From assembly GCA_028696185.1 (NCBI GenBank), contig JAQVHL010000005.1, positions 1 through 64,000 on the forward strand: a stretch of DNA of 64,000 nt, given 5' to 3'. Source of the stretch: Halothiobacillaceae bacterium (lineage in GTDB: Bacteria > Pseudomonadota > Gammaproteobacteria > Halothiobacillales > Halothiobacillaceae). The notes beneath the pieces were generated by a model. The model was not told the DNA's origin. It did not search any database and saw nothing but the letters and a program-made list of their open reading frames with translations. Position 1 is the stretch's first letter. The number at the start of each line of letters is the position of its first letter. Positions 35,831 through 45,047 of the stretch are shown one piece after another. The position numbers and the translations under genes were made by a program.

Positions 35831-36718
35831 ATGAAACGATTCCTCCTCGCGGCCCTGTTGCTCCTGTGTCAATCCGGAGCGCAGGCCGCACTCAAGGTCG
35901 TCACCACGACCCCCGCGATGGCCGCCCTGACGCGCGCCGTGGGTGGAGAGCATGTCCAGGTGAGCACGCTGGTAGGCAACGACCGCGACGCCCACATGCT
36001 CCAGGTCAAGCCCAGCATGATGCGCGCGGTCCGCGATGCCGACCTGGTCGTCGCCGTGGGCGCCGACCTCGAAGCCGGCTGGCTGCCCGAGGTGCTGGCC
36101 AGCGCCGGCAATCCGCGCGTTCAGACCGGCCGACCGGGCCATTTCGAAGCCGCCATGCAGGTCGAGCGGCTCCCCGACCCGCCCAGCAGCGGCTTTTCCG
36201 CTCACCTGCACCGCTACGGCAACCCGCATATCAATCTTGATCCGCTACGCATGGCCCAGGCAGGCGAATCCCTGGCCCGTACCCTTGCCGGGCTCGACAC
36301 CGCCCACGCCGATGACTTTCACCGTCAGGCCGCGGCCTTTCGTGCCGCCGTCGAAGCCCGCCTGCCTGTGTGGCGCGAAAGCCTGAAAGGGGCACAAGGA
36401 GCGGTGCTTTACCATCGCGACGCGGTCTACCTGCTGGACCGCTTCGGCCTGAAGCTGCTCGGCACCCTGGAACCCGTACCCGGCGTTCCCCCCACGGCGA
36501 ATCATCTGCGCGAACTGGCCGCTCAGTTGCAAGGGCAGAAAGGTGTCATCGTCCAGGCGCCCTGGCATGCGCCCGATGGACCGCGCCAGCTCTCAGAACT
36601 GACCGGGCTGCCGATACGCATCCTGCCGCTGGACCCACCCGCCGATGCCGACGGGCAAGCCTACCTGCGCCTGATCGACGCCTGGGTAGAGGCACTGGCC
36701 GCCGGCGGCACGCCATGA
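35831..36718 (+). CDS. znuA: Zinc ABC transporter substrate-binding protein
   Basis: 295 aa. A signal peptide (1-19) is followed by a cluster A-I metal-binding protein. Candidate metal ligands are the His in DRDAHMLQVKPSM, the His in YGNPHINLDPLRMAQ and a His/Asp pair in the C-terminal half. The charged His-rich loop usual in ZnuA is short here. It precedes znuC with an ATGA overlap. Confidence 0.88.
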   Translation: MKRFLLAALLLLCQSGAQAALKVVTTTPAMAALTRAVGGEHVQVSTLVGNDRDAHMLQVKPSMMRAVRDADLVVAVGADLEAGWLPEVLASAGNPRVQTGRPGHFEAAMQVERLPDPPSSGFSAHLHRYGNPHINLDPLRMAQAGESLARTLAGLDTAHADDFHRQAAAFRAAVEARLPVWRESLKGAQGAVLYHRDAVYLLDRFGLKLLGTLEPVPGVPPTANHLRELAAQLQGQKGVIVQAPWHAPDGPRQLSELTGLPIRILPLDPPADADGQAYLRLIDAWVEALAAGGTP

Positions 36719-37275
36719 CGCTGCTGGTCGCCCGGCAACTGCAGGCCGGCCACGAGCGGGCGCTCTGCGCGCCGCTCGACTTTGAACTGGCTCCCGGCGA
36801 AACCCTCGGCCTGCGCGGCCCTAATGGCGCCGGCAAGACCACCTTGCTGCGCACGCTCACCGGGCAAATACCGCCCTTTGCCGGCAGCGTGACCCGGCGC
36901 CCCGGTCTACGCTTCGCCGTGCAGGCACAGCACCCGCATCGCCCGCGCGATTTACCGCTCAGCGCACGCGACTACCTGGCGCTGCTCGGCACGCCCGCCG
37001 AAGCCCCGGCCGACATCGCCGCGCTGTTCAGCAAACGCATTGATCGCTTAAGCGGCGGCCAGTTTCAGCTTCTGCACCTCTGGGCGCTGCTCTCCACACC
37101 CGGCGACATCCTGGCGCTGGACGAGCCAACCAACAACCTTGATCCTCAGCGCATCGACCGCCTTCTCGAACTGCTTGCCCAACGGCGCCCCGGCGTTGCC
37201 GCCCTTGTCGTCAGCCACGACGCCGACTTTCTCGAACGCACCGGCGCGCGCGTACTCACCCTGGAGCCCTCATGA
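36715..37275 (+). CDS. znuC: Zinc ABC transporter ATP-binding protein
   Basis: 186 aa, short for the family (usually about 230-260). Walker A is GPNGAGKTTLLRTLTG, signature LSGGQFQLLHLW, Walker B ILALDEPTNNLD, and His switch VVSHDADFL. The region between Walker A and the signature is shortened. Starts and stops overlap znuA and znuB by 4 bp each. Confidence 0.88.
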   Translation: MTLLVARQLQAGHERALCAPLDFELAPGETLGLRGPNGAGKTTLLRTLTGQIPPFAGSVTRRPGLRFAVQAQHPHRPRDLPLSARDYLALLGTPAEAPADIAALFSKRIDRLSGGQFQLLHLWALLSTPGDILALDEPTNNLDPQRIDRLLELLAQRRPGVAALVVSHDADFLERTGARVLTLEPS

Positions 37276-38093
37276 GCGCCCTGGATGTGTTCGCCCTGCC
37301 CTTCCTCAATGGCCTGCTGGCCAGCCTGCTTCTGGGCGGGATCGGTCTTTTGTTGTTTGCACGTCGCGACTGGCTGGCAGCACTGGGTATTTCTCAAATC
37401 GCCGCCGCAGGCGCGCTCATCGGTACCGCCAGCGGCATCCCCGCCCTGCTGGCCGCCCCCGCCACGGCGCTGGTGGCCGCCGACCTCAAGCGCCGCCTCC
37501 AGCTGGGTGCGCTGGGCTATGGCGTGATGATCCTCGCGGGCTGGTCCACGGTAATGCTTCTGGCGGCCAACACCCCCCTGGGGGACGCCCTTGCCCACGC
37601 ACTGGTCGACGGCCAACTCTACTTCACCCGCGTGGAACACCTGGCGGCCCTGCTCCCCCTGGCTGTGGCCCTGCCCCTACTCTGGAAGCGCCTGAGCCGC
37701 GCCCTGCTGCGCGCGCGCCTTTTTCCCGAGCACGAACAGGCCAACGGCCAACCCGACCGCCGCCTGCAAGCCTTATTCGAATGGCTGGCCGCCCTGCTGC
37801 TGGCGCTGGGCACCCTGACCCTGGGTGTCATGGCCAGCTTCGCCCTCGTCCTGCTGCCGGCCTGGACGGCGTCACGGCTCGCGCCCAACCTGCGTCTTGC
37901 CGTTCTGCTCTGTCTGTCCCTGGCCCTGGGAGCCTACCTGATCGCCTTTGAACTGGCCCTGCGGCTTGACCAACCCTTCGGCCCGGTACTGGTTGCCAGC
38001 GCACTTATCTTGTGTGCCCTGACCCGCGCCGGGCATACTGCCGCGATGAAACTGACACACGAGCGCACCGGTACCCCCCATGACCGCGCATGA
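37272..38093 (+). CDS. znuB: Zinc ABC transporter permease
   Basis: 273 aa, about eight transmembrane helices of the ABC-3 family: FLNGLLASLLLGGIGLLLF at the N-terminus and LGTLTLGVMASFALVLLPAWTASRL-like late helices. The ATGA overlap with znuC shows coupling, and the stop lies inside zur. Confidence 0.88.
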   Translation: MSALDVFALPFLNGLLASLLLGGIGLLLFARRDWLAALGISQIAAAGALIGTASGIPALLAAPATALVAADLKRRLQLGALGYGVMILAGWSTVMLLAANTPLGDALAHALVDGQLYFTRVEHLAALLPLAVALPLLWKRLSRALLRARLFPEHEQANGQPDRRLQALFEWLAALLLALGTLTLGVMASFALVLLPAWTASRLAPNLRLAVLLCLSLALGAYLIAFELALRLDQPFGPVLVASALILCALTRAGHTAAMKLTHERTGTPHDRA

Positions 38094-38577
38094 CCACGCC
38101 AACTGCATCGACCGGGCGCTGGCAGAAGCCGAACGGATCTGCTCACAACGCGGCGCGCGACTGACCCCACTGCGCCGGCAGGTGCTCGAAGAAATCTGGC
38201 GCAACCATGAAGCGGTCAAAGCCTACGACCTCATCCACCGTCTCAGCGGCTCGGAGCACACCACCAAGCCCCCCACGGTCTACCGCGCCCTGGATTTCCT
38301 GCTCGAACACGGGCTGATACACCGCATCGAAAGTCTGAACGCCTACGTCGGCTGCGATCATCCCGAGGCCCATCATGACCCGGTATTGTTTCTCTGCGAG
38401 CGCTGCGGTGACGTGCGCGAGGCCCGTCATGCCGGACTCATCGCCATTCTGGATGAAATGGCCGCCACACAGGGCTTTACCATCGCGCACCGCACCCTGG
38501 AGCTGCGCGGCCGCTGCACCCGCTGCCAGAGCCCCGACGACAAGGACCATGCGCGCCCCCCGGCCGATCTGCCATAA
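38080..38577 (+). CDS. zur: Zinc uptake regulator, Fur family
   Basis: 165 aa. A winged helix (residues 25-95; LTPLRRQVLEEIWRNHEAVKAYDLI, here quoted as two halves: LTPLRRQVLEEIW and HEAVKAYDLI) is followed by a dimerisation domain. Structural zinc cysteines are in LFLCERCGDVRE and GRCTRCQSP. The regulatory His-rich part is CDHPEAHHDPV. It overlaps znuB by 14 bp, so the operon encodes its own repressor. Confidence 0.9.
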   Translation: MTAHDHANCIDRALAEAERICSQRGARLTPLRRQVLEEIWRNHEAVKAYDLIHRLSGSEHTTKPPTVYRALDFLLEHGLIHRIESLNAYVGCDHPEAHHDPVLFLCERCGDVREARHAGLIAILDEMAATQGFTIAHRTLELRGRCTRCQSPDDKDHARPPADLP

Positions 38578-38608
38578 TCCCGCCCTTGCCCTTAAGCGGA
38601 ACCTCGCC

Positions 38609-39190
38609 ATGAACCGTGCCCAAGTCGACGCTTTTCGTCAGGACATCACCCTCAGCACCGATGTGCGCGGCGTGCCCCTGAACCTTCATTCCACCTGGGG
38701 ACTGTTCTCGCCCCGCGAGCTGGACGACGGCTCACGGCTCCTGCTGGAACACATCGAAGTCCATCCACAAGACGATTGTCTGGACCTGGGCTGCGGCTAT
38801 GGCCCCATCGGCCTGACGCTCGCCCGACTGGCCCCGCAAGGGCAGACACTGATGGTCGACAAGGATTTTGTCGCGGTCGACTACGCCGCGCGCAACGCCC
38901 GCCTCAACCGCATCGACAACGCCCAGGCGCTGCTGAGCAACGGGTTTTCCGCTGTCGGCAACCGCCAGTTTGACCTGATCGTGTCCAATATCCCCGCCAA
39001 AGTCGGCAAGGAAATGCTGTACATCTTTCTTTACGATGCGCTGGATCGCCTCAAGCCGGGCGGACGACTGTACTTCGTCAGCATCAACGGCCTGCGCGAG
39101 TTCTTCAAGCGCACCATGAACGAGGTCTTCGGCAATTACGAGAAGGTCAAGCAAGGCAAGGATTACACCGTCTCGCTCGCCCGCCGCTGA
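38609..39190 (+). CDS. Class I SAM-dependent methyltransferase (RsmC-like fold)
   Basis: 193 aa. SAM motif I is CLDLGCGYGPIGLTLARL, the adenine loop acid is in MVDKDFVAVDYA, and the catalytic-motif position reads IVSNIPAKVG instead of the NPPF/Y typical of rRNA N-methyltransferases. The C-terminus has LKPGGRLYFVSINGLREF. It resembles the C-terminal half of RsmC without the N-terminal domain. The target is not known. It is 31 bp after zur and may be cotranscribed. Confidence 0.8.
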   Translation: MNRAQVDAFRQDITLSTDVRGVPLNLHSTWGLFSPRELDDGSRLLLEHIEVHPQDDCLDLGCGYGPIGLTLARLAPQGQTLMVDKDFVAVDYAARNARLNRIDNAQALLSNGFSAVGNRQFDLIVSNIPAKVGKEMLYIFLYDALDRLKPGGRLYFVSINGLREFFKRTMNEVFGNYEKVKQGKDYTVSLARR

Positions 39191-39217
39191 TCGCGCGTGA
39201 ACCGGCCCTGACACGAC

Positions 39218-39925
39218 TCACTCGCGCAGGACGATCACCAGCTCCCCGTCCTCCACCCGCAGCGATTCCACCCCGTCGGCCAGAGCCTTCCAGAATCCGT
39301 GCTCGCCGCCGAAGGTAGCCACCAGATCCAGATTCTTCAGCCCTCCCAGCCAGGCGCCCGGCAGCGGCACGCCCATCAGACTGACCCCGCGCAACACGAC
39401 CACCGGCTTGCCCGCTGTGTACTCCAGCCCCAGCCCCGAGGCCACCCGCAGGGTCTGCCCGCCGAATACCGGAAAATCCGGGTCTAGCGGAATCCTCGCG
39501 CGAACGCTCATCTGTCCAGGAGCGAGGTGAATCGCCAGCCGCCCGGACAGATCCGGGTTGCGCGCGATCAATGCATTAAGCTCGCGCTGGGTGAAACGCA
39601 AGGTGCGTCGCTCGGCATCCTCACGGTAGGGTTCCGCCACGGGCGGCTCGCTTACGGACGTGCCGGGCGGGCGCAGCGGGATCGGGGCGGCCACCCCGGT
39701 CAGCTGCTCCAGCCGTGCGAACTTGGCGTCCAGGGCACGCGACTCCGCCGGATTCAGGCTCACCGGCGTGAACGAGGATGGAAACAGGTAGTAGCGCACG
39801 GCCACAAAGGTGAGAACCACCGTCACCAGCACCGTGACCAGCACAATAAAGGCGGTTCGCCAGGAATTTTCCGGCACCGCCGCCGGTGGCGGCGTCGGCG
39901 CAACGGGAGGAGGAGTATCGCTCAT
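39218..39925 (-). CDS. Single-pass membrane protein of unknown function
   Basis: 235 aa. A proline-rich cytoplasmic N-terminus precedes one transmembrane helix (about residues 21-46) and a periplasmic domain of about 185 residues with LRFTQRELNALIARNPDLSGRLAIHLAPG. The periplasmic part has a repetitive beta character. The ATG at 39925 has GAGG upstream. No enzymatic motif is seen. It is monocistronic and convergent with the methyltransferase. Confidence 0.6.
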   Translation of the reverse strand: MSDTPPPVAPTPPPAAVPENSWRTAFIVLVTVLVTVVLTFVAVRYYLFPSSFTPVSLNPAESRALDAKFARLEQLTGVAAPIPLRPPGTSVSEPPVAEPYREDAERRTLRFTQRELNALIARNPDLSGRLAIHLAPGQMSVRARIPLDPDFPVFGGQTLRVASGLGLEYTAGKPVVVLRGVSLMGVPLPGAWLGGLKNLDLVATFGGEHGFWKALADGVESLRVEDGELVIVLRE

Positions 39926-39988
39926 GCTGGCCTCACGAAATGCAGTATGCTTTGCGAGCATACATTCTTGATCTCAAGGAGCGTACCG

Positions 39989-40219
39989 ATGAACAGCAAC
40001 TTCCACCCCTTGAGCGAACTGTTTGCCCAGCTGGGCCTGCCCGACAACGAAGAGGCCATCGAGCGTTTTATCGAAACCCATCGCCCCCTGCCGCACAACA
40101 TGCTGCTTTCGGACGCCCCGTTCTGGCGGCCGGCTCAGGCCGCCTTCCTGCGTGAAGCCGTGGCCGACGACGGCGATTGGGCTGAGATTGCCGACCAGTT
40201 CGACGCACGCCTGCGCTGA
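39989..40219 (+). CDS. DUF2789 family protein
   Basis: 76 aa. It begins MNSNFHPLSELFAQLGLPDN and contains HRPLPHNMLLSDAPFWRPAQ, the conserved core of DUF2789, a small helical family common in gammaproteobacteria with no known role. AAGGAG precedes the ATG. Confidence 0.85.
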   Translation: MNSNFHPLSELFAQLGLPDNEEAIERFIETHRPLPHNMLLSDAPFWRPAQAAFLREAVADDGDWAEIADQFDARLR

Positions 40220-40273
40220 ACGCACGACACAACCGCTTTTGCGCAAGGGCGGTTCCGCCGCCCTTCAAGGCAG

Positions 40274-41569
40274 TCAAGGCGTGTTCTCGATCAAACCATC
40301 CACGACCTGCCGTACCTCGTCGGTATCCCACGCAATGGCGCTGTTCACGCTGTAACGAATGCGCCCCTGCGCATCGACCAGGAAGGAACTGGGAAAGGCA
40401 AACACCTTCCATTGACGTGCCGCCTGCCCCTGCGGGTCCAGCAGCACGGGAAAGTCCACCGCCACCTTCTTGAGGAAGCCGCGCATGTGCTCGGCGTCCT
40501 CCTTGAAATTGATCGAGACGATCTCGAAACGCCCCGGATCGTATTCCGCCGCCAGACGGTTCATGGACGGAATTTCATGCACGCAGGGCGGGCACCAGGT
40601 CGCCCAGAAGTTCACCAGCAACACCTTGCCCCGGTAGTCCTCAAGCCGCAGACGCCTGTTCCGGGTATCGATCAGATCAAAACCCGGCGCCTCGACAGGG
40701 GCCTTGCGCATCACAAGGCCGCTCGTCGCCCCCTTGGCCTTGTCGGCCGCCCCATCCAGCGGTGCCGGCACGCTCGGGTGCGGCGCGGCGGCAAGCAGGC
40801 GGGCCGCCGTAAACAGGCGCTGGGGAATCTGCGTGGTCATCTGCTCTTCGGAGGGCGTCGGCTGTTCGAAATGCAGATAGAAGAAATCACGCACCTGCGG
40901 CAGGAACCAACCCCAGGCCGCGCTGCCTCCCGCATGCAGCGCATCGAGCAACTCAGCGAAACGCCAGCGTTGCGTGCCCAGCTCGGGCTGCATGACAAAC
41001 ACCGGCATGTTGGTCGCCCGCGCGATACCGATAAGCTCAGGGTCCTCACCGGCCACGGGATTGCCCCGGTAGAGATTAGGAAAAAACAGTACCGCCCCGG
41101 CCAGACGGGAGGACGCCACGCCGCGCGCCTGCCACAGCCGCATGCCACGCAGCGCAGGCGCGGCCATGCGGTCACAGGCCACCAGAACCACAGGCCGGGA
41201 CGTCCCCTCCACCGCGCGCTGTGCCGCCTCGATCAGGGCCAGCACGGGCTCCCCCTCCAGATTGCGCACATTGTCGCTGGTGCGCTCCATCAACAGGGAA
41301 TCCAGCAGATCGACCAGCCACACTTCCGCGCCCCGCAAAACAAGCGCAGCGCCGATAGCGCGCGGCTCCTCCGCATGGCCGTATTGCGAGATCAGCCAGA
41401 TGAACAACGGCCCCTTGCCCTCCTCCCCCAGCACCTCGGCCTCCAGCACATTGCCTTGCCCATCGCGCAGCTCCAGGGCCGACACCGCCGGCACGAACAA
41501 ACTCAGGCAAAGGGCGAAAACCACCCGACAAACGGACAAACAGACTCGAAACATCGAAGCAACCGACAT
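40274..41569 (-). CDS. Alpha/beta-hydrolase-like domain fused to TlpA-type thioredoxin
   Basis: 431 aa. A signal peptide (about 1-31) leads into a periplasmic domain (about 32-250) with an alpha/beta-hydrolase-like beta core resembling DUF3530: PLFIWLISQYG, RPVVLVACDRMAAPALRG and PVFVMQPELGTQ. A linker (about 250-290) joins it to a TlpA/ResA thioredoxin with VLLVNFWATWCPPCVHEIPS (redox pair Cys-Pro-Pro-Cys) and a cis-Pro in KVFAFPSSFLVD. The C-terminal half should act in disulfide reduction, for example in heme c maturation. The role of the N-terminal half is unknown. Confidence 0.75.
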   Translation of the reverse strand: MSVASMFRVCLSVCRVVFALCLSLFVPAVSALELRDGQGNVLEAEVLGEEGKGPLFIWLISQYGHAEEPRAIGAALVLRGAEVWLVDLLDSLLMERTSDNVRNLEGEPVLALIEAAQRAVEGTSRPVVLVACDRMAAPALRGMRLWQARGVASSRLAGAVLFFPNLYRGNPVAGEDPELIGIARATNMPVFVMQPELGTQRWRFAELLDALHAGGSAAWGWFLPQVRDFFYLHFEQPTPSEEQMTTQIPQRLFTAARLLAAAPHPSVPAPLDGAADKAKGATSGLVMRKAPVEAPGFDLIDTRNRRLRLEDYRGKVLLVNFWATWCPPCVHEIPSMNRLAAEYDPGRFEIVSINFKEDAEHMRGFLKKVAVDFPVLLDPQGQAARQWKVFAFPSSFLVDAQGRIRYSVNSAIAWDTDEVRQVVDGLIENTP

Positions 41570-41650
41570 GGCGGGGAAAACCGGCAGGCTATAGAATAAC
41601 GCTCACTTCAAGCAACCCCCACGCCGCGCGACCGCGCGACCGAGATCGCC

Positions 41651-42544
41651 ATGCCCAGCACCGATGCCCTGCTCGACTCGCACCTTAGCTGCCTTCCCCT
41701 CATCCATCGCGGCAAGGTGCGCGACATCTACGACATCGACGCGCACCACCTCCTGATCGTCACCACCGACCGGCTGTCCGCCTTCGACGTCATCCTGCCG
41801 ACCCCGATTCCGGACAAGGGCCGCGTACTTACCGCCATCTCCAGGTTCTGGTTCGAACGTACCCGGCACATCGTCCCCAACCATCTGGCCGACGACCTGC
41901 GCCTTGAGGATGCGGTGCCCGATGCCGCCGAACGCGCCCCGCTGGAAGGACGCAGCATGGTAGTGAAAAAACTGCGCGCCCTGCCGGTCGAAGCCATCGT
42001 ACGCGGCTACCTGATCGGCTCGGGCTGGAAGGATTACCAGAAGACCGGCGCCGTCTGCGGCATCGCCCTGCCCGAAGGGCTGCGCCTGGCCGACCGCCTG
42101 CCGGAGCCGACCTACACCCCCAGCTCCAAGGCCGCCGTCGGCGAACACGACGAGAACATCGACTACGCCGCCACCGTGCGCCTGCTCGGCGAATCCCTCG
42201 CCCGACAGGTGCGCGATACCAGCCTGCGCCTGTACCGCGAAGCCGCCGAATACGCCCTCTCACGCGGCATCATCATCGCCGACACCAAGTTCGAATTCGG
42301 TGTCGACGAGGCCGGTGCTCTGCACCTGATCGACGAAGCGCTCACCCCGGACTCCTCGCGCTTCTGGCCCGCCGACACCTACGCGCCGGGCATCAGCCCG
42401 CCCTCCTTCGACAAGCAGTACGTGCGTGACTGGCTGGAAACCCTCGACTGGAACAAAACCCCGCCGGGCCCGGAACTGCCGCCGGAGATCGCCGCGCGCA
42501 CCGCCGACAAATACCGCGAAGCCCTGCGCCGCCTGACCACCTGA
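41651..42544 (+). CDS. purC: Phosphoribosylaminoimidazole-succinocarboxamide synthase
   Basis: 297 aa, the longer type of SAICAR synthase (E. coli form about 237). Seen are [21 protein letters not shown] (as [12 protein letters not shown] and [15 protein letters not shown]), [21 protein letters not shown] (split: [21 protein letters not shown]) and [11 protein letters not shown] with [10 protein letters not shown]. It catalyses the ATP-dependent addition of aspartate in purine synthesis. The ATG at 41651 fits the family. Confidence 0.95.
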   Translation: MPSTDALLDSHLSCLPLIHRGKVRDIYDIDAHHLLIVTTDRLSAFDVILPTPIPDKGRVLTAISRFWFERTRHIVPNHLADDLRLEDAVPDAAERAPLEGRSMVVKKLRALPVEAIVRGYLIGSGWKDYQKTGAVCGIALPEGLRLADRLPEPTYTPSSKAAVGEHDENIDYAATVRLLGESLARQVRDTSLRLYREAAEYALSRGIIIADTKFEFGVDEAGALHLIDEALTPDSSRFWPADTYAPGISPPSFDKQYVRDWLETLDWNKTPPGPELPPEIAARTADKYREALRRLTT

Positions 42545-42563
42545 CCGACCGGAAGACTGAACC

Positions 42564-43229
42564 ATGTGCGAAAACAGCCCCCCGATCGACAAGCTCGTCA
42601 ACGGCTTCCGCCGCTTCCATGACGAACGCTTCGCCCAACGCGACGCCTATTTTCAGGCCCTGGTGCGCGAAGGTCAGTGCCCGCGGGTGCTTTTCCTGGC
42701 CTGCTCCGACTCACGCGTTGACCCCGCCATCGTCTTCGGCACGGACCCAGGCGACCTGTTCATCATCCGCAACGTCGCCAACATCGTCCCGCCCTACGAG
42801 ACCAACACCGGTCAGCACGGCGTCAGCGCCGCCATCGAATACGCGGTCGACGTCCTGGAAGTCGAGCACATCATCATCAACGGCCACTCCCAGTGCGGCG
42901 GCATCCGCGCGCTATGCGAGAACCCCGGCGAAGCCCACATCGACAGCCCCAGCCTCGTCTACCGCTGGCTCGCCCTTGCCCGTCCCGCCTACGACCGCGC
43001 CCGCGCCGACTACCCCCAGGCACCGGTCGACGAACTGGCCCGCGAATGCGAGAAAGACTCCATCCTCGCCTCGCTGGACAACCTCATGACCTTCCCCATG
43101 GTCGAACGCCGCGTCCGCGAAGGCCGGCTGCAACTGCACGGCTGGTACTTCGACATGGCCGCCGGCAAGCTCCACGGCTATGATCGCAACACCGGGCGTT
43201 TCGAACCGCTGGGACAAACCGCCCCCTGA
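42564..43229 (+). CDS. can: Beta-class carbonic anhydrase
   Basis: 221 aa. Zinc ligands are C47 in LACSDSRVDP, and the His/Cys pair in NGHSQCGGIRAL; the Asp-Arg dyad is D49-R51. It interconverts CO2 and bicarbonate in the cytoplasm, useful for CO2 fixation or for carboxylases. It follows purC by 19 bp and precedes bioD by 8 bp. Confidence 0.94.
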   Translation: MCENSPPIDKLVNGFRRFHDERFAQRDAYFQALVREGQCPRVLFLACSDSRVDPAIVFGTDPGDLFIIRNVANIVPPYETNTGQHGVSAAIEYAVDVLEVEHIIINGHSQCGGIRALCENPGEAHIDSPSLVYRWLALARPAYDRARADYPQAPVDELARECEKDSILASLDNLMTFPMVERRVREGRLQLHGWYFDMAAGKLHGYDRNTGRFEPLGQTAP

Positions 43230-43237
43230 AGCGGGTC

Positions 43238-43900
43238 ATGCGCGGCCTGTTCATCGCCGGCACCGACACCGGCGTCGGCAAAACCCATGTCGCCACCGCG
43301 CTTGCCCGGACACTCGCGGCGCGGGGCCTGAACGTCGTTCCGCGCAAACCGGCCGAATCCGGTTGCGAGGAGCGCAACGGACAACTCTTTCCCGCCGATG
43401 CCGCCGCCCTGCGTGAGGCCAGCGGCTGGTCCGGGCCACTGCAGCAGGTTTGCCCCTACAGGCTGCGCGCCCCACTGGCCCCGCCCCGTGCCGCACAATT
43501 GCAGGGAGAGCGCCTGAGCCTCCGTGACCTTCAGGCCGCCTGCGCGGACGAAACCGACGGCTTCCTGCTGGTCGAAGGCGCAGGCGGCTTGTACTCACCG
43601 CTCGCCGAAGACGCACTCAATATCGATCTTGCCCAGGCCCTGAACCTGCCCGTGCTGCTGGTCTGCGAAGACCGGCTCGGCACCCTGAGCCCCACCCTTC
43701 TCGCGGTTGAAGCCCTCTACCGGCGGGGCCTGACACTGGCCGCCGTGGTTCTCAACCGCATCACCCCACAACCCGATACACTCGACAACCGCAGCGATCT
43801 GGCCGAATGGTTGCCTCGCCTTGGCCCGGCGCCCCCTCTCCTCCATAACCTGGAAATCGCAGCCTGGGCCATCAGCATTCACAAGGGAATTGAGAAATAA
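43238..43900 (+). CDS. bioD: Dethiobiotin synthetase
   Basis: 220 aa. The P-loop GLFIAGTDTGVGKTHVA is at the N-terminus, with RKPAESGCEE (catalytic Lys), LLVEGAGGLYSPL and VVLNRI later. It closes the ureido ring using CO2 and ATP. The last 25 residues are less conserved. Carbonic anhydrase immediately upstream could supply CO2/bicarbonate, though the link may be accidental. Confidence 0.92.
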   Translation: MRGLFIAGTDTGVGKTHVATALARTLAARGLNVVPRKPAESGCEERNGQLFPADAAALREASGWSGPLQQVCPYRLRAPLAPPRAAQLQGERLSLRDLQAACADETDGFLLVEGAGGLYSPLAEDALNIDLAQALNLPVLLVCEDRLGTLSPTLLAVEALYRRGLTLAAVVLNRITPQPDTLDNRSDLAEWLPRLGPAPPLLHNLEIAAWAISIHKGIEK

Positions 43901-44155
43901 TCTGCAGAAGGCCCCAAAATGAAAGCTCGCGTGTCCTTGCTGCACAGCGGGCATGCAAAAAAGAGGCAGGAGACCGGGTTCTCAAAGACCAGAAACAGGA
44001 AATCCCCACAGCAGAAATGCCGCAAGGACTTCGTAGGGGGAGCTGCCGGGCTGAAAAAGGGTGAGCTACTTTTTTCAGCACTCAGATAAACACATCAACC
44101 ATACTGGTAACTGGAAAGACTCCCCATACACATCCGGAAGGCGCTGCGGGACAAT

Positions 44156-44860
44156 TCATGCCAGCTGTGACAGCCCGCCTCCCACTTCACTCTGCCGTCC
44201 CAACCCATAGGCTTCAGACAAGCGCATGATCTGAAGCAGGACACGCGCGGTCGTTCCGCCTTCACCCGTCGAGTCGCCCGCATCCGAAATGGCAGAGCCT
44301 TCATTGCTGCTACTCCCAGTGCTGGCCTGTGCCGACTCCTGGTAAGCCATAGCCTCTTTGAGGCTTACCTTACCGTCTCCGTCTGTATCGGCCGCATCGA
44401 AGTTCGAGACGATACTGGAAATAAGTGCCGAACGCGCGCTATCGGTTTCACCGATTTCCTCAAGCTGCGAACTCAATTCTTCCTGGGTAAACCCCTCATC
44501 CTCTTCAGGCGGAGGGGGCGGAGGCATCATGCCCTCCATCGGCCCACCGCCCTTCATCCTCAAACTTTGAAATTGACTCTCCAGTTCGCTCAGGGCCTGA
44601 GCCATTTCATCCTGTGTCACTTTGCCATCACTATCCCCATCCAGCGATGAAAAGACTTCACTCGCGCTGGCGACTGTTGAAGAGCTCATCTCTCCAAATG
44701 CCGTTTCCAGATCGCTGACTTCCAGATAGCCCTTTGAGCTGCTATCAAGCTTCGAAAAAAGGTCCTCCGCAATCCGGGACGTATCGGGGCGCTGAGAACG
44801 CCCCATAGCGGAAGCCATCGTCGAAATATAGCCCGCACTACCACTGATAGAACTGACCAT
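44156..44860 (-). CDS. EF-hand calcium-binding-type protein of the Cpx-like locus
   Basis: 234 aa, no signal peptide or membrane helix. Two canonical EF-hand loops are DGDSDGKVTQDE and DTDGDGKVSLKE, and a degenerate one lies at LDSSSKGYLEVSDLE. A proline run (MMPPPPPPEEDE) sits between the EF-hand pairs, and both ends are low-complexity Ser/Gly. The ATG at 44860 has AAGGAG upstream. The upstream region carries a near-match to the CpxR box (44956-44970). Calcium-binding is predicted; localisation is not clear, and it could be secreted by a non-Sec route. Confidence 0.8.
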   Translation of the reverse strand: MVSSISGSAGYISTMASAMGRSQRPDTSRIAEDLFSKLDSSSKGYLEVSDLETAFGEMSSSTVASASEVFSSLDGDSDGKVTQDEMAQALSELESQFQSLRMKGGGPMEGMMPPPPPPEEDEGFTQEELSSQLEEIGETDSARSALISSIVSNFDAADTDGDGKVSLKEAMAYQESAQASTGSSSNEGSAISDAGDSTGEGGTTARVLLQIMRLSEAYGLGRQSEVGGGLSQLA

Positions 44861-44955
44861 AATGCACTCCTTAAAAACGTACATGGGTGACACCGATGTG
44901 CATAGGCGTCAGCTTCAGTATGTTCCTTTGCCTTGTTTGCTGGCATCACACCTAG

Positions 44956-44970
44956 GTAAAAGCGTGAAAA
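44956..44970. promoter_or_regulatory. Near-match CpxR box upstream of the EF-hand gene
   Basis: GTAAA-AGCGT-GAAAA, one base from GTAAA-N5-GTAAA. Its flanks (AGG before, ATCCGG after) match those of the perfect box at 45669-45683, which argues against chance. Confidence 0.5.
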
Positions 44971-45047
44971 ATCCGGTTAACCCATCGTTAAGAAATCACG
45001 AATCTCCCGCAGGACGACGAGTAGGTGGGTCAAACCCACGTGAAATA

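Noticed and set aside
44051-44078. Hairpin CTGAAAAA / TTTTTCAG between bioD and the EF-hand gene
   Set aside because: The stem is almost all A-T pairs, too weak for an intrinsic terminator. I see nothing else in the 255-bp gap.
45025-45039. GTGGGT-CAA-ACCCAC downstream of the CpxP-like gene
   Set aside because: A clean small palindrome but with no T run and no regulatory context. It may be a weak terminator or chance.
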